DNA of 64,000 bases, taken from the NCBI RefSeq assembly GCF_008935075.1, contig NZ_CP044545.1, positions 2,321,501 to 2,385,500 of the forward strand. Direction: 5' to 3'. Shown in pieces: positions 9,649 to 19,268 of the stretch. The position numbers and the translations under genes were made by a program. Origin of the DNA: Pradoshia sp. D12 (GTDB lineage: Bacteria; Bacillota; Bacilli; Bacillales; Pradoshiaceae). The notes beneath the pieces were generated by a model. It had not been told where the DNA came from. It saw nothing but the letters and a program-made list of their open reading frames with translations, and searched no databases. Position 1 is the stretch's first letter; the number at the start of each line of letters is the position of its first letter.

Positions 9649-9841
9649 TTTTCTTATTTAAATTTCCGCCTATATGTTTCAAGGATTCACCAACTGTACA
9701 CTGATTGATACAAAAACGGTGTGCATGAGTACGGCCGTTATCCCGAACAAGCTGTTTGTGTAGAAAGCAGCCATCACAATACGTACTTAACAAAAAATCA
9801 ACCTGTTTAAGAGCATCTTTTTTTCCCTTTTTTTTATTCAT
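9626..9841 (-). CDS. ypeQ: Small zinc-finger protein YpeQ
   Basis: 71 aa from ATG 9841 (MNKKKGKKD), placed after GGGGTGATG; longer in-frame starts lie inside ypeP. Four cysteines and histidines in CDGCFLHKQ and HRFCINQC form a plausible zinc knuckle. Lysine-rich N-terminus suggests nucleic acid contact. Function unknown; kept by synteny with B. subtilis ypeQ. Its start sits just after the ypeP stop, so the two are probably one transcript. Confidence 0.72.
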   Translation of the reverse strand: MNKKKGKKDALKQVDFLLSTYCDGCFLHKQLVRDNGRTHAHRFCINQCTVGESLKHIGGNLNKKTEKPPIQ

Positions 9842-9849
9842 CGATAACA

Positions 9850-10515
9850 TCACCCCATTTTTGGTAATTCAAGTTGACCGTCTATCTCAATTCCCTCTAG
9901 TGCCTGTGTTGCCAGCCGATGTGCTTCCTCATTATCTTTTCTTGGAACTGCCATTGTCTCAAAGTGCAAGCCAAGATTCTTAAGCTGTTCTTCGATCCGA
10001 TCCAGCCACTTATTTAAATTTTCTTCATAACAAGGCCATTCTCCTGTTAATTGTTTCAATACGACCTGAGAATCCCCTTTTATCATAATTTTTTGATGTT
10101 TAACTCCCAGTTCATCAAGCCTTTTGACAGCTGCTAATAATGCACAATATTCTGCTTCGTTATTGTCCTCTATATAATCAAAGACTTCATTGCTCCGTAT
10201 GCGAAACCTTTTATTGTTTTGTGTGTAATAAATCGCAATGCCAGCTCCTGCAAAGGTTTCACCCGGTCTGTGACTTCCATCAAAATAAATCGTTACATTC
10301 TGTGGGGTTTCTTCTATTTCCTCTGTCAGCTTTTGAAACTGTTTCTTTGTCCATTCCTGTCCCAGTTCATCAATAAAAATGAAATCTCGCCATCTTCCCG
10401 TGCTTTCGAGATCATTGACAAGCCTTAAAGCAAATTGACTTTCCATTTCTTCTGATGTGAAGGTTATAGGAGGTATTTTGGATTTATTGTAGATACCCTT
10501 TACTGTTACGTTCAT
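9850..10515 (-). CDS. ypeP: RNase H-fold protein YpeP
   Basis: 221 aa from ATG 10515 behind GGGAGAAAG. After an ~65-residue N-terminal part, residues ~70-205 form an RNase H type-1-like domain with the acidic set D of IYFDGSHRPG, E of NNEAEYCAL, D of IKGDSQVV and a late D/E (RKDNEEAHRLA). The set looks complete, so catalysis on RNA/DNA hybrids is possible, but related YpeP proteins are poorly characterised. Upstream of ypeQ in an apparent operon and divergent from the second RNase H-fold gene ypdQ. Confidence 0.78.
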   Translation of the reverse strand: MNVTVKGIYNKSKIPPITFTSEEMESQFALRLVNDLESTGRWRDFIFIDELGQEWTKKQFQKLTEEIEETPQNVTIYFDGSHRPGETFAGAGIAIYYTQNNKRFRIRSNEVFDYIEDNNEAEYCALLAAVKRLDELGVKHQKIMIKGDSQVVLKQLTGEWPCYEENLNKWLDRIEEQLKNLGLHFETMAVPRKDNEEAHRLATQALEGIEIDGQLELPKMG

Positions 10516-10645
10516 TTCTTTCTCCCTTCCCAATCCTTTATACAATTAATTCATTATATATAAATTATCCTGATACCACTAAAACTATGACAGTAGACAT
10601 TTATTAAAAATTCATGTACTTTTTAACTTGAAAGGATGTTTTCTT

Positions 10646-11041
10646 ATGATAGAAGTATATGTAGATGGCGCAGCTAAAGGAAATCCAGGTCCAAGCGGTG
10701 CCGGTATTTTTATAAAAGCAGATGGTGAAGTCCACCGATATTCCATACCCCTTGGCATCCATAATAATCATGAAGCTGAATACTTAGCCTTGATCCATGC
10801 TTTGAAGATATGCCTGGATAAAAATTACGATGTCATCTCTGTTCGAACCGATTCAAAACACGTGGCGGATGCAATGGAAAAAGAGTATGTAAAAAAAGAA
10901 TCCTTTAGACAATTACTCAATCAGGCACTGGAGCTTTCGTCTGAATTCTCCTTATTTTTCATCAAATGGATTCCAGAATCGCAAAACAAATCAGCTGATC
11001 TGTTATCCCGGCAAGCTGTGCAAATGAACGAGCAGAAATAA
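10646..11041 (+). CDS. ypdQ: RNase HI-like protein YpdQ
   Basis: 131 aa from ATG 10646 behind AAAGGATG; the in-frame TTG at 10628 has no ribosome binding site. Compact RNase H domain: YVDGAAKGNPGPSGAG (first Asp), NHEAEYLAL (Glu), VRTDSKHV (second Asp) and the late D of SADLLSRQA. It lacks the basic handle loop of E. coli RNase HI. The expected role is removal of RNA from RNA-DNA hybrids, though activity of the B. subtilis homologue has been doubted. Second RNase H-fold gene within 1 kb. Confidence 0.8.
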   Translation: MIEVYVDGAAKGNPGPSGAGIFIKADGEVHRYSIPLGIHNNHEAEYLALIHALKICLDKNYDVISVRTDSKHVADAMEKEYVKKESFRQLLNQALELSSEFSLFFIKWIPESQNKSADLLSRQAVQMNEQK

Positions 11042-11090
11042 TCATTCGGTTGAAACGGTATGGAATAAAAATAGAAAAGAGGAAAAATCA

Positions 11091-11486
11091 TTGTCGCAAG
11101 GGCTTATCCATCATATTGAAATCAATGTATCAGATTTAAATAAATCCATTGACTTTTGGGGCTGGCTTCTAGCTGAATTGGGATATGAACTTTACCAGGA
11201 GTGGGATAGTGGACAAAGCTTTAGAATAGGGGATACCTATATAGTCTTCGTTCAGACGGAGGATAAATATATGGATATCCCTTATCACAGATGTGGAACG
11301 GGATTAAACCATTTGGCGTTTCATGCCGAATCCAGGCAACAGGTAGACGATCTAACAAAGAAATTAAAAGAAAAGGATATATTAATTCTTTATCAGGATC
11401 AACATCCATTTGCAGGTGGGAAAAATCATTATGCCGTTTTTTTCGAAGATCCTGACAGAATTAAAGTTGAATTAGTAGCACCCTAA
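11091..11486 (+). CDS. VOC (glyoxalase/dioxygenase) superfamily protein
   Basis: 131 aa with TTG start at 11091 behind AGAGGAAA. Two beta-alpha-beta-beta-beta modules: the first opens with LIHHIEINVSDLNKSIDFW (metal-ligand His) and the second with GLNHLAFHAE; the C-terminal FFEDPDRIKVELVAP supplies the usual late Glu. Putative metal-dependent lyase, dioxygenase or resistance protein; the substrate cannot be told. A short CTAACC/GGTTAG hairpin directly after the stop may end transcription. Confidence 0.78.
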   Translation: MSQGLIHHIEINVSDLNKSIDFWGWLLAELGYELYQEWDSGQSFRIGDTYIVFVQTEDKYMDIPYHRCGTGLNHLAFHAESRQQVDDLTKKLKEKDILILYQDQHPFAGGKNHYAVFFEDPDRIKVELVAP

Positions 11487-11632
11487 CCTCCCTTAGGTTA
11501 GTTGTTCTAATGTATAGTAGTTGAAATTGTAACCCTAGAACATCTTGCCAACTATTTAAGTGAGAATTTTAGTATAACCAAAATACATTGTCAGTTCAGT
11601 ATAAAAAACTCAGAAAACCCTTTAGGATACGA

Positions 11633-12367
11633 CTAATTAAAATAGTTTATAGCAGGAATAACATCCATTGTTCCACTTTCTTTGATGAACTGAGTCAGTA
11701 GGTGAATATGGGCTGAACCTATTATTAAAAGTGTTCTGTCCTCGGGTGAAACAGTCATTTCAACAAGATTCGCATAAATAATTAAATTTCGCTGATACCA
11801 CCATCTTAGCCAATCAATCCCGATATAGTCTGTTCCTTTTCCTATTTGTGCAATCATCATATTCAATTCATGCTCTAGTTTAATTCTTGAGTCTGTATTG
11901 CACGCTTTAACTAACTCATAAATATCAATGTGATCAAAGCTTTTATTTAACTTTGACCAGTAATGGTCCTTAATAAATTCATATTTATCTGGCTGTTCTT
12001 CTTTTGCCCAATCATATACCTGACCAAGTCCCCTATTCCCAACCGATTCCATCCAATCGACCGCATAAACTTCCTTATGACCTAATTCAGCAGCAGTCCT
12101 GAATCCAAATTGGTGGATTTCGTTGACCTCATTTCTCAACTCACCATTCAGATATTTATCATACTCGTCATTTAGAGAAGTATGTTCTTCTTTTACGACT
12201 TCAAGGGCTATTTTAGTCGGTTTAAATTCTTTCAGACATTTAACGACTGCTTCAATTTCCCTTTGCTGATCCGTTATGATAGACTCACCGAAATCTCCGC
12301 GATGAAAATCCGGTGTATATCGCAAATGAAAAGTTCCGAGAATCATTACTTTTGGCTTTTTCGACAT
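11633..12367 (-). CDS. DUF5694-like protein (TraB/GumN-type fold)
   Basis: 244 aa from ATG 12367, which follows GGAGGGATATC. Start KVMILGTFHLR, then KIALEV and a late LLIIGSAHIHLL segment match the pattern of DUF5694/TraB-like proteins, where GxxH and E residues form a possible metal site. No signal peptide. The function is unknown. It is not part of the B. subtilis order at this place, so it is an accessory gene here. The 150 bases between it and the VOC gene hold no further gene. Confidence 0.6.
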   Translation of the reverse strand: MSKKPKVMILGTFHLRYTPDFHRGDFGESIITDQQREIEAVVKCLKEFKPTKIALEVVKEEHTSLNDEYDKYLNGELRNEVNEIHQFGFRTAAELGHKEVYAVDWMESVGNRGLGQVYDWAKEEQPDKYEFIKDHYWSKLNKSFDHIDIYELVKACNTDSRIKLEHELNMMIAQIGKGTDYIGIDWLRWWYQRNLIIYANLVEMTVSPEDRTLLIIGSAHIHLLTQFIKESGTMDVIPAINYFN

Positions 12368-12485
12368 GATATCCCTCCTAATCATCCATTTATTAGACAA
12401 TATTCAGGAAAAATCCTGCCTAAAAAGCTATCTTTTAGCAATAAAGCTGGCAATACTAGTTTATATATGGATTAATAGCCACAAA

Positions 12486-12517
12486 AAAATACCTTGATTT
12501 ATTGAAATCAAGATACC
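12486..12517 (-). terminator. Terminator overlapping the stop of the DUF6123-like gene
   Basis: On the minus strand TATCTTGATTT pairs across a 4-nt loop with AAATCAAGGTA, followed by seven T. The TGA stop at 12508 is inside the 5' arm. Confidence 0.85.
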
Positions 12518-12777
12518 TGTAAGCCATGTTCCTTCATTAATTGATTTGCTTCTTTTCTGTTGGAAACTTTACCATTCACCAAGGTTTCCAGCAGTGATAT
12601 ATAAAAACCTCCATCAAATCTCTTTTGAGCTTTCAATGTATTTTCCAGTGCAATGTTTACGATCCAGTCTGGTGCTGAAGTCAACTGTTTTCCAAAATAG
12701 ATAAATCCTATTGCCTCTTCTCCAAGACGAAATCCTTTCGAAGATAATCTACAAATATAGTCTTCTAATTTTTCCAT
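12508..12777 (-). CDS. DUF6123-like small protein
   Basis: 89 aa from ATG 12777 (MEKLEDYICRLSSKG), behind GGGGGA. Helical, soluble, without known catalytic motif. The pattern KGFRLGEEAIGFIYFGK then NIALENTLKAQKRFDGGFY resembles a small Bacillus family I know as DUF6123; this is from memory and only moderately sure. Monocistronic with its own terminator. Confidence 0.6.
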   Translation of the reverse strand: MEKLEDYICRLSSKGFRLGEEAIGFIYFGKQLTSAPDWIVNIALENTLKAQKRFDGGFYISLLETLVNGKVSNRKEANQLMKEHGLQVS

Positions 12778-12916
12778 GTATCCCCCAAACACACTCCTTC
12801 ACAAAATTACTCTTTTATTGTAAAACATTTTTAAAAAGTTGAATACAGGTTTTTGTCGAATTGTCTGAAAAAGGTTGATCACCCAGGTGACTTTTACAAC
12901 TGAATTAACCCTTCCC

Positions 12917-13387
12917 TTATTTCCCGGTATCCAATTTTAATAAATATTCATCAATGATTTTTTTATGGCTTTTAACGATTCTTCCCGGTAATTCATGTGG
13001 ATAAAAGAATTCAAACTTTATAGATTCACTTTCATCTACAACTAATTCACCTTCGTATTCATTTGTATAATACGCAATCGTGACACAATAGAATTCATCT
13101 CCATTAGCAGCCTTTACAAAATACTCCGGTCCGGAATATACATTAATAAAATGCAGCTTGCCCAGCGTAAGGCCGGTTTCTTCTGTCACTTCACGTCTGG
13201 CTACTTCTTCGGTCGTTTCTCCCAGCTCCATTAAGCCGCCTGAGAGCCCCCATGACTCCTTCGGAAATTTTCTTTGCTGCAACAACAGCCTGCCTTCCTT
13301 GTCAGAAATAACGACGACTGATCCAACTAATATTAAGGGACGATGACCCACAATAGCTCTTAAATCTTCAATATAGCCCAATCTCAT
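12917..13387 (-). CDS. Nudix hydrolase
   Basis: 156 aa. The Nudix box is intact at about residues 51-73: GG..ELGETTEEVARREVTEETG, with the REVTEE metal-binding core. Nudix enzymes hydrolyse nucleoside diphosphates linked to another moiety; the substrate here is not evident. The short N-terminal IEDLRAIVGHRPLILVGS segment is common to a Firmicutes subgroup often compared to ADP-ribose or mutT-type hydrolases. Start ATG 13387 behind AAAGGAGAG at short spacing. Confidence 0.82.
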   Translation of the reverse strand: MRLGYIEDLRAIVGHRPLILVGSVVVISDKEGRLLLQQRKFPKESWGLSGGLMELGETTEEVARREVTEETGLTLGKLHFINVYSGPEYFVKAANGDEFYCVTIAYYTNEYEGELVVDESESIKFEFFYPHELPGRIVKSHKKIIDEYLLKLDTGK

Positions 13388-13462
13388 CTCTCCTTTTATT
13401 TACCGCTCTGTAATACTAATCAATGTAACAGCGAAGATTTTGCATGTTTATATGAATCAATC

Positions 13463-13512
13463 AAAAAAAAAAAAAAAAATCGAGCCCTAAACCTTCAGGC
13501 ATAAAGCTCGAT
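13463..13512 (-). terminator. Terminator of ypcP with a 17-nt T tract
   Basis: ATCGAGC pairs with GCTCGAT around a 20-nt loop, followed on the minus strand by 17 consecutive T (A run at 13463-13479). The homopolymer is unusually long for this window. Confidence 0.85.
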
Positions 13513-13532
13513 CATGACTACTCAATATATTT

Positions 13533-14423
13533 TTAGCTGACACGAATTCTTAATTCTAATTCTTCCAGTTCATCAGCCAAAATATCATGATTAATCTCAT
13601 ACATGAGATGTTCATGAGTCCAATCCTCAAATACATCTATTTGACATATAATTTGGGCCAATTCTTTGCTTATAAAGGCTGATTCCTGTCCTGCCGCCAG
13701 CTTTTTCTTGCATCGATTGAATTTTGGATCTAATAATTCCAGCTGTTCATATAGCCCCTCCAGCGTTTGGTAATGCTGGATAAGTGGTAAAGCTGTCTTT
13801 TCACCAATACCAGGACAGCCCGGAATATTATCACTTGCATCGCCCAGCAGTGCTTTTACATCGACCCATTGCGCTGATTCTATTCCATAATCCTCACGAA
13901 AATCTTCAATGGTATAAACACGATCTCCTGTTTTACTGGCAATAATTTGACTCGTATGTTCATTCAGCAATTGAAACAGGTCACGGTCATTACTGTAAAT
14001 TAAGCATTTCCCCATGTTATTCGTACTCCACATAGTGGAAATCGCACCGATTACATCATCCGCTTCATAGGAAGGCACAGACAGCTGCTTAACGCCAATC
14101 CGTTCTAGACTTGAACGCAATGTTTCATATTGCATAATGAGCGGTGCCGGCAATTCTCCGCGTGTCGCTTTGTAAAAATCAAATTTTTGTCTGCGGGACG
14201 ATTCTTCGCGCTTTACATCCCAAGCAACAGCTAAATGCGTTACTTGGTGAGTTTTAATAAGGCTGAACATTTTTTGAAAAAACACGCGCAGTGCATTCGT
14301 ATAAATCCCATTTTTATTTCGATATAATTGATCTTCTGTTTTCCCATAAGCAGTCGCAAAATAACCTCTGCTAAGTAAGTTAAAACCATCTATTAATAAT
14401 AATGTATTGTTATTTTGATTCAT
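13533..14423 (-). CDS. ypcP: 5'-3' exonuclease YpcP
   Basis: 296 aa, the size of stand-alone 5'-3' exonucleases related to the N-terminal domain of DNA polymerase I. Motifs: LLLIDGFNLLSRGYFA at the start, VAWDVK, SYEADDVIGA (acidic metal cluster), YSNDRDLFQLL, and the helix-hairpin-helix KALLGDASDNIPGCPGIGEKTA (split by family into the FEN H3TH). Expected to remove RNA primers and flaps at replication forks, overlapping with PolA. Synteny with ypcP next to ypbR. Monocistronic with a strong terminator. Confidence 0.9.
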   Translation of the reverse strand: MNQNNNTLLLIDGFNLLSRGYFATAYGKTEDQLYRNKNGIYTNALRVFFQKMFSLIKTHQVTHLAVAWDVKREESSRRQKFDFYKATRGELPAPLIMQYETLRSSLERIGVKQLSVPSYEADDVIGAISTMWSTNNMGKCLIYSNDRDLFQLLNEHTSQIIASKTGDRVYTIEDFREDYGIESAQWVDVKALLGDASDNIPGCPGIGEKTALPLIQHYQTLEGLYEQLELLDPKFNRCKKKLAAGQESAFISKELAQIICQIDVFEDWTHEHLMYEINHDILADELEELELRIRVS

Positions 14424-14513
14424 CCTAATCCCCCTGATGTTCTGATTCTCTGTTATCAGATTGTACCATATCCGGGCCTTATTCTCTTCTTAAAAATTTC
14501 CCATCAAATCAAT

Positions 14514-15353
14514 TTACTGGTCCGTTTCTATTCTGTTTTCCGGATAGGATATCCAATCGCTAAAGCTGCCGGCATAGATTTTCACATTCGTAAAACCTGC
14601 TTCCTTGAGTGCAATATAATTAGGAGTTGCTGTAATACCGGAACCGCAATAAACAATGATTGGCTCATCTTTGTTCAAGTGATTAAAACGGTTTTCCAAC
14701 TCTGGTACAGGCAAATATTTACCGTTCCTGAAATTTTCAGTCCAATCCATATTTATTGCACCGGGTATATGCCCAGCTTTATGATCAATCGGCTCATGGA
14801 TTCCTTTATAGCGGTCTGATTCTCTGGAATCTATTAAATAACCTGGTCTATCATTCTCTGTCCAGTCTTTCACTTCAGGGTAAGTGACTAATAGATTCTT
14901 ATTCATGACAGGGGCATAATCTGTTGGTGTCAGCACAGGAATATCCTCGGTTACCGGATATCCTTTCTCCAGCCAAGCCTTTAATCCTCCATTAAGTACA
15001 TATACACGCTCATATCCAAATAATTGGGCTGTCCATAGAAAGCGACCGGCAAAAGCTCCCTCGCCGCCATCATAAGCAATAACGGTTGTCTGTTCATGTA
15101 TTCCGATGCCTTTCATTAGTTCAATAAAGTCTTCTCTCGCAGGAAGCGGGTGTCTTCCTCCATGTTCCTTAATTGGACCGGACAAATCCTGAGCAACATC
15201 CATAAAAGCAGCTCCCGGTATATGGCATTCTCTATATTGTTCTCGTCCCGCTGTTTTATTGGATAAATGGAATTGGCAATCGATGATACGTAAATCAGGA
15301 TCACTCAAATGTTCAAATAACCATTCAGACTCTTTTACCAGCTGCAACTGCAT
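14514..15353 (-). CDS. Tandem-rhodanese sulfurtransferase (SseA/TST type)
   Basis: 279 aa with two rhodanese domains. The N-terminal inactive domain covers about 1-140 (IIDCQFHL, FLWTAQLFGYERVYVLNGGLKAW). The C-terminal catalytic domain has LIDSRESDRY and the active loop YCGSGITAT with nucleophile Cys about 240. CGSGITA-type loops occur in thiosulfate and 3-mercaptopyruvate sulfurtransferases; which substrate is used cannot be decided. ATG 15353 follows GGAGGAGGAG. Its first 29 bases overlap the end of dynA, so expression is coupled to it. Confidence 0.87.
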   Translation of the reverse strand: MQLQLVKESEWLFEHLSDPDLRIIDCQFHLSNKTAGREQYRECHIPGAAFMDVAQDLSGPIKEHGGRHPLPAREDFIELMKGIGIHEQTTVIAYDGGEGAFAGRFLWTAQLFGYERVYVLNGGLKAWLEKGYPVTEDIPVLTPTDYAPVMNKNLLVTYPEVKDWTENDRPGYLIDSRESDRYKGIHEPIDHKAGHIPGAINMDWTENFRNGKYLPVPELENRFNHLNKDEPIIVYCGSGITATPNYIALKEAGFTNVKIYAGSFSDWISYPENRIETDQ

Positions 15354-18300
15354 TCTCCTCCTCCGATTCTAAAATTAACTTGATTTGCTTTTCAGCCTCC
15401 AGGTAAATTTGAGGATTAGATTTCTTGTTTAATGTCAATTCCATACTTTTCAATCGTTCATTGCCTTCGGTTTTCATCTCCTCAATTAATGAAAGACTTA
15501 TATACTGAATGGCTGATTCAAAATGCTCAAACAATTTGTTCTGTTGATCTGTATAATAAACATCTAGATAGTCGTTTAACTTCTCCAAAAAGGCATCAGC
15601 CATTGGCTTTCTACCATTCTTTTCAAAGAAATGCTGGGTACCCTTGAAAAGTCTCAGTTCTTCTTTGAAATCATCTGCCGTTAAATTTAATAGCGCTCGG
15701 TCGGTATTATATTCGTTTTGTAAATCTGACTTAGGCTCACTGAATGACCAATCTTTATGGATGGTTTGAATCTCTTGAACTAACTGGACATAGGTATCAT
15801 GCATGGTCTTTTTGACCATAACCTCTAAACGCAAGGATGTAGCCTGTATTTCATTGGCCAATTCAATTCTGACTTGATCAAGTAAACGATTCGTACAGGC
15901 TAAAAGGGACTGCCGATGGTCCTTTAATGTACCGGGATTAAAAAATTCTTTAAAATAATTCGGGAAGTTCAGGTTAATCCTTTGCTTACTATAATGAATC
16001 AATTCTTCTGTTTCCTGCTTCATCCTGGCCATTTCATGAGTAAATCTTTTTTCATTTAATATCGCTAACACTCGCTCCCAGTTTTCATGCAATTGGACAC
16101 GTCTTTTCGTCTTCTGCTCCTCGGTTTCATTGGACAGCTCGACAAGTCGACTGGTAAGCTGAAGTGCCTTATCCAAATCCAGCATAGCTGCATTAACTAA
16201 TATACCTTTAAGCTCCTCCTGAATAAATGAATAGAAAGCTGATTCAAAATGGGAAAACAGCTCGATATATGCCTCATTTCCTGAATTGAGTTCTTCAGTC
16301 CTTTGTTGTAGCGCTGCACGGCTTGAAATTGGATAAATCCGTGGATGATGGATTCCTGAAGTTTGCAATTCACTGCGTAAATAATCCTCAACCACCTTTC
16401 TCTCCTCCAAATTTTCAGCCAAATCAGCCGCATTCAAAAGGAAGAACATTTTATCCATACTGAATGAATCCTTAACCCGTCCCAGTTGATCAAGGAAATT
16501 TCGGTCAGCCCGTGCGAATGGGTGATTATAATATGTAATAAAGCAAATCGCATCCGAATGCTTTATATAATTGAAGGAGGTACCTGTATGTCTCGCATTA
16601 ACAGAATCCGCTCCGGGAGTGTCTACTAAAATAACGCCTTTTCGCGTTAAATCACAGTCATAATATAAATCAATGCGTTCGATAAAGCATGATTTTGTTT
16701 CATCTGTTGCATACACAGAAAACTCTTCCAGTGAAACGGCAAAACTTTTACCAATATTTTCTTCAAAGGAATCAATCCCCTTTAAAAATGCCTCTAGGAA
16801 AGAAACCTTTAATCCTAGCGCATAACTCTGTTTCTTGAGCATGGTTTGCGCCTGTTTCCTTGCCATCGCTAGATCCTGTACTTTTAAACCATCCTCATAC
16901 CACAGTTCATTTAAATCATCGAGTAGCATGGTCTCCGTCTTAGCGTGAATGGTAGCTGTACCATGTTTATGTATGCCCGTTGGCGGCAAAATACGATTAA
17001 TGACAGCGGTAGTAGGATTCGGTGAAACGGGTAAAACGTTTGCCCCTAAAAGTGCATTGGCAAATGAGGATTTCCCTGCACTGAAAGCACCAAAGAGAGC
17101 TAAAGTGTAAGTTTGATTCATCAGTGAATCTGCCCTATTTTTCAGCTCCTGCGCTAATTTCTCAAGACCAGGTAAGTGGTTCAAAGCCTGGGAAGCTTTT
17201 TGCAGCTTTAAAGCCACTTGCTCAGATGTATAAATCGACTGTGCCGTCTCCACTTTTTTTGCAATCAGTTCAGGCTTTGGCTCAGGTTCAATATCTTTAA
17301 CTTCTTTAATATCCATCTCCACAATTGAACCCTCTATTTGCTGGCTTTGCAGGTATTCCATGACTTCTGTAATGGTATATCTGGATCTTTTAGTCAACTC
17401 ATTCATAATTTTATCTTTATAGCTCCGCTGATTAGTTAGCTGTACTTGCCAATCCTGCCAAATGTGAAGAATAAAATGGTCCGACTTTAATTCCTCCTTC
17501 ACCTGGGTGAGACGCTGCTCTCTTTCCTCTTCCCACTGACTCACCAAGGTATTGAAAAGAGTTAACGCTTGCTTGCCCGCAGCTTTTTTAATGGAAGATG
17601 CCAAATCCTTGGAAAAATTCAACACCAAGTCACTGGTAACAGAAGCTAACTGATCTACCTCAATGATCGTTTCATAGGGAATATCATAGTCGAATGACTG
17701 GATGATATTCTGACTCTCCTGTTTTTGTCCTGGATAGTCGTTCATCATTCTTTGAAAATATTCATTTAAATTCCACAAAATTGTCGATTCAGTCTGCTGT
17801 TTAATATTTTGAATCAGATTAGCTTTACGAGTTTCTTTTTCTTGTTCTTTTTTACTTTTTCCAAATATTCTCCCAACCTTAAAAGATGTAACCTTTGACT
17901 CCAAATATGATTTCGCCAGTTCCCTGGATTCATATGGAGTGATATTGCTATTTTCGATAATAAGCCCAATTTGTTCATCAAATATATCTTCCTCATGCTC
18001 ACGGAAATTAATGATACTCTTACTAAATTTTTCAGCAGAATCAATGATTTCTAACAAGTGATGATTCTGTTTGTCATGCAGCTTCTGCTCCAGATGATTT
18101 CTTGCTTGATTAGAATCGGCTTCTTTCCAATTTAGATGCTCCGTTATTAAATGGTTAAGAAGTGAATTCACATCATAAGCTGGGGCAATACCAGCTAATT
18201 CAGCTATTTTTTCAGTTACCCGGTGAGCTTGGTTAAAGGGATGATCCTCCGCTTTCATAGTAGTAAAGAAAAACTCTTCTACTGGTATATCCCAATCCTT

Positions 18301-18966
18301 AAAAGCTTGCTTTACACTTTGTTTAAGAGATGTAAAAGAAAGCTCATCCTCCTGATGTTTATCGATTTGATTAATGATGACATATATTCTTTTCCCCATA
18401 CGTGCCAGATCTCTTGTAAACTGAAAATTTATTTCTGACTGAATATGATTGTAATCGGTCACATAAAAAACCGCATCAGCCAGATGAAATGAGGAGGCAG
18501 TCGACAATTCATGGGCTTCATCAGTTGAGTCAATCCCTGGTGTATCCAATAAAACTAAGTTGCCTGCATACGGAAAATTCTGAATCATCAAATCGATTTT
18601 TTGGATGGAACCTCCGTTTTTCGCAAATTCTTTAATTTTGTTAAAATCAATTGGCGGCTGAAAGATTAGACATTTTTGATCATTTAAAGTGACCCTGGCT
18701 TCTCCATTGCCGCTCCTTATTTTCACGATATTAGCACTTGTCGGAATGGGACTGGAAGGCAATATCGGCTGTTTCAAAATATAATTAATAAGTGTAGATT
18801 TTCCGGCCGAAAAATGTCCGCAAAATGCCAAGCTATACTCATTATCATTAACCTTATTCATAATATCGATCGTTTTTTGTGCCCGTACTTGATCCCCATC
18901 TTGTTCAAAGTATTTATAAATAGCGTAAAGCTGGTTAAGTGTTACTTCCCTTGTATGCAGTCTCAT
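15325..18966 (-). CDS. dynA: Double dynamin-like GTPase DynA
   Basis: About 1213 aa from ATG 18966 behind GGGGATAAG. Two complete dynamin modules are fused head to tail, as in B. subtilis DynA (YpbR). Module 1 has P-loop GHFSAGKST (about residue 50), switch II LLDTPGIDS and the NQIDKH base motif. Module 2 has GAFSAGKSS (about 620), VDTPGADSVNARH and a following LNAADLAEN. Long coiled-coil regions follow each GTPase. DynA tethers and fuses membranes, helping membrane repair after pore-forming agents or phage attack. Acts at the cytoplasmic membrane. Confidence 0.93.
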   Translation of the reverse strand: MRLHTREVTLNQLYAIYKYFEQDGDQVRAQKTIDIMNKVNDNEYSLAFCGHFSAGKSTLINYILKQPILPSSPIPTSANIVKIRSGNGEARVTLNDQKCLIFQPPIDFNKIKEFAKNGGSIQKIDLMIQNFPYAGNLVLLDTPGIDSTDEAHELSTASSFHLADAVFYVTDYNHIQSEINFQFTRDLARMGKRIYVIINQIDKHQEDELSFTSLKQSVKQAFKDWDIPVEEFFFTTMKAEDHPFNQAHRVTEKIAELAGIAPAYDVNSLLNHLITEHLNWKEADSNQARNHLEQKLHDKQNHHLLEIIDSAEKFSKSIINFREHEEDIFDEQIGLIIENSNITPYESRELAKSYLESKVTSFKVGRIFGKSKKEQEKETRKANLIQNIKQQTESTILWNLNEYFQRMMNDYPGQKQESQNIIQSFDYDIPYETIIEVDQLASVTSDLVLNFSKDLASSIKKAAGKQALTLFNTLVSQWEEEREQRLTQVKEELKSDHFILHIWQDWQVQLTNQRSYKDKIMNELTKRSRYTITEVMEYLQSQQIEGSIVEMDIKEVKDIEPEPKPELIAKKVETAQSIYTSEQVALKLQKASQALNHLPGLEKLAQELKNRADSLMNQTYTLALFGAFSAGKSSFANALLGANVLPVSPNPTTAVINRILPPTGIHKHGTATIHAKTETMLLDDLNELWYEDGLKVQDLAMARKQAQTMLKKQSYALGLKVSFLEAFLKGIDSFEENIGKSFAVSLEEFSVYATDETKSCFIERIDLYYDCDLTRKGVILVDTPGADSVNARHTGTSFNYIKHSDAICFITYYNHPFARADRNFLDQLGRVKDSFSMDKMFFLLNAADLAENLEERKVVEDYLRSELQTSGIHHPRIYPISSRAALQQRTEELNSGNEAYIELFSHFESAFYSFIQEELKGILVNAAMLDLDKALQLTSRLVELSNETEEQKTKRRVQLHENWERVLAILNEKRFTHEMARMKQETEELIHYSKQRINLNFPNYFKEFFNPGTLKDHRQSLLACTNRLLDQVRIELANEIQATSLRLEVMVKKTMHDTYVQLVQEIQTIHKDWSFSEPKSDLQNEYNTDRALLNLTADDFKEELRLFKGTQHFFEKNGRKPMADAFLEKLNDYLDVYYTDQQNKLFEHFESAIQYISLSLIEEMKTEGNERLKSMELTLNKKSNPQIYLEAEKQIKLILESEEENAVAAGKRV

Positions 18967-19049
18967 ACTTATCCCCTTATTAATAATCATTTATCTATCT
19001 ATTTTATCGAAAATTGGAATAGTTGCCCATAAATATCTATTTTGGTAAA

Positions 19050-19078
19050 AAAATAAGTTCAGACTTTTGTCTGAACTT
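19050..19078 (-). terminator. Terminator after the 42-aa peptide gene
   Basis: AAGTTCAGAC, 4-nt loop, GTCTGAACTT, with seven T on the minus strand. The arm touches the stop codon of the peptide gene at 19077. Confidence 0.85.
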
Positions 19079-19205
19079 ACATACTTTGATTAGCTTGTGA
19101 TTGAGCTGCTATAACTTTAGGATTTGCTACATTATTTAAAACATGAACCATGACTCCGCTAAAGGCTGTTACCGTTGCACCTACAAATACCCAAATCATC
19201 ATCAT
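19077..19205 (-). CDS. Small membrane peptide, 42 aa, with Fur-type box upstream
   Basis: ORF begins with three consecutive ATG codons (first at 19205) behind GGAAGGTG and codes for MMMIWVFVGATVTAFSG and a further amphipathic tail rich in Gln/Asn/Ala. One predicted membrane helix covers about residues 4-22. It has its own promoter-like -10 (TATAAT, 19245-19250), an apparent Fur box and a tight terminator, which together make a self-contained transcription unit. Family not recognised. Function unknown; an iron-responsive membrane peptide is an inference from the box only. Confidence 0.62.
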   Translation of the reverse strand: MMMIWVFVGATVTAFSGVMVHVLNNVANPKVIAAQSQANQSM

Positions 19206-19268
19206 GCACCTTCCCTGTCATGTAGTTAATTGATAACGTCTCTCATTATAGTTCCAGTGTATCATCAA

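Noticed and set aside
13463-13479. 17-nt A run as a phase-variable tract
   Set aside because: It is the T tract of the ypcP terminator, not inside a coding region or promoter spacer.
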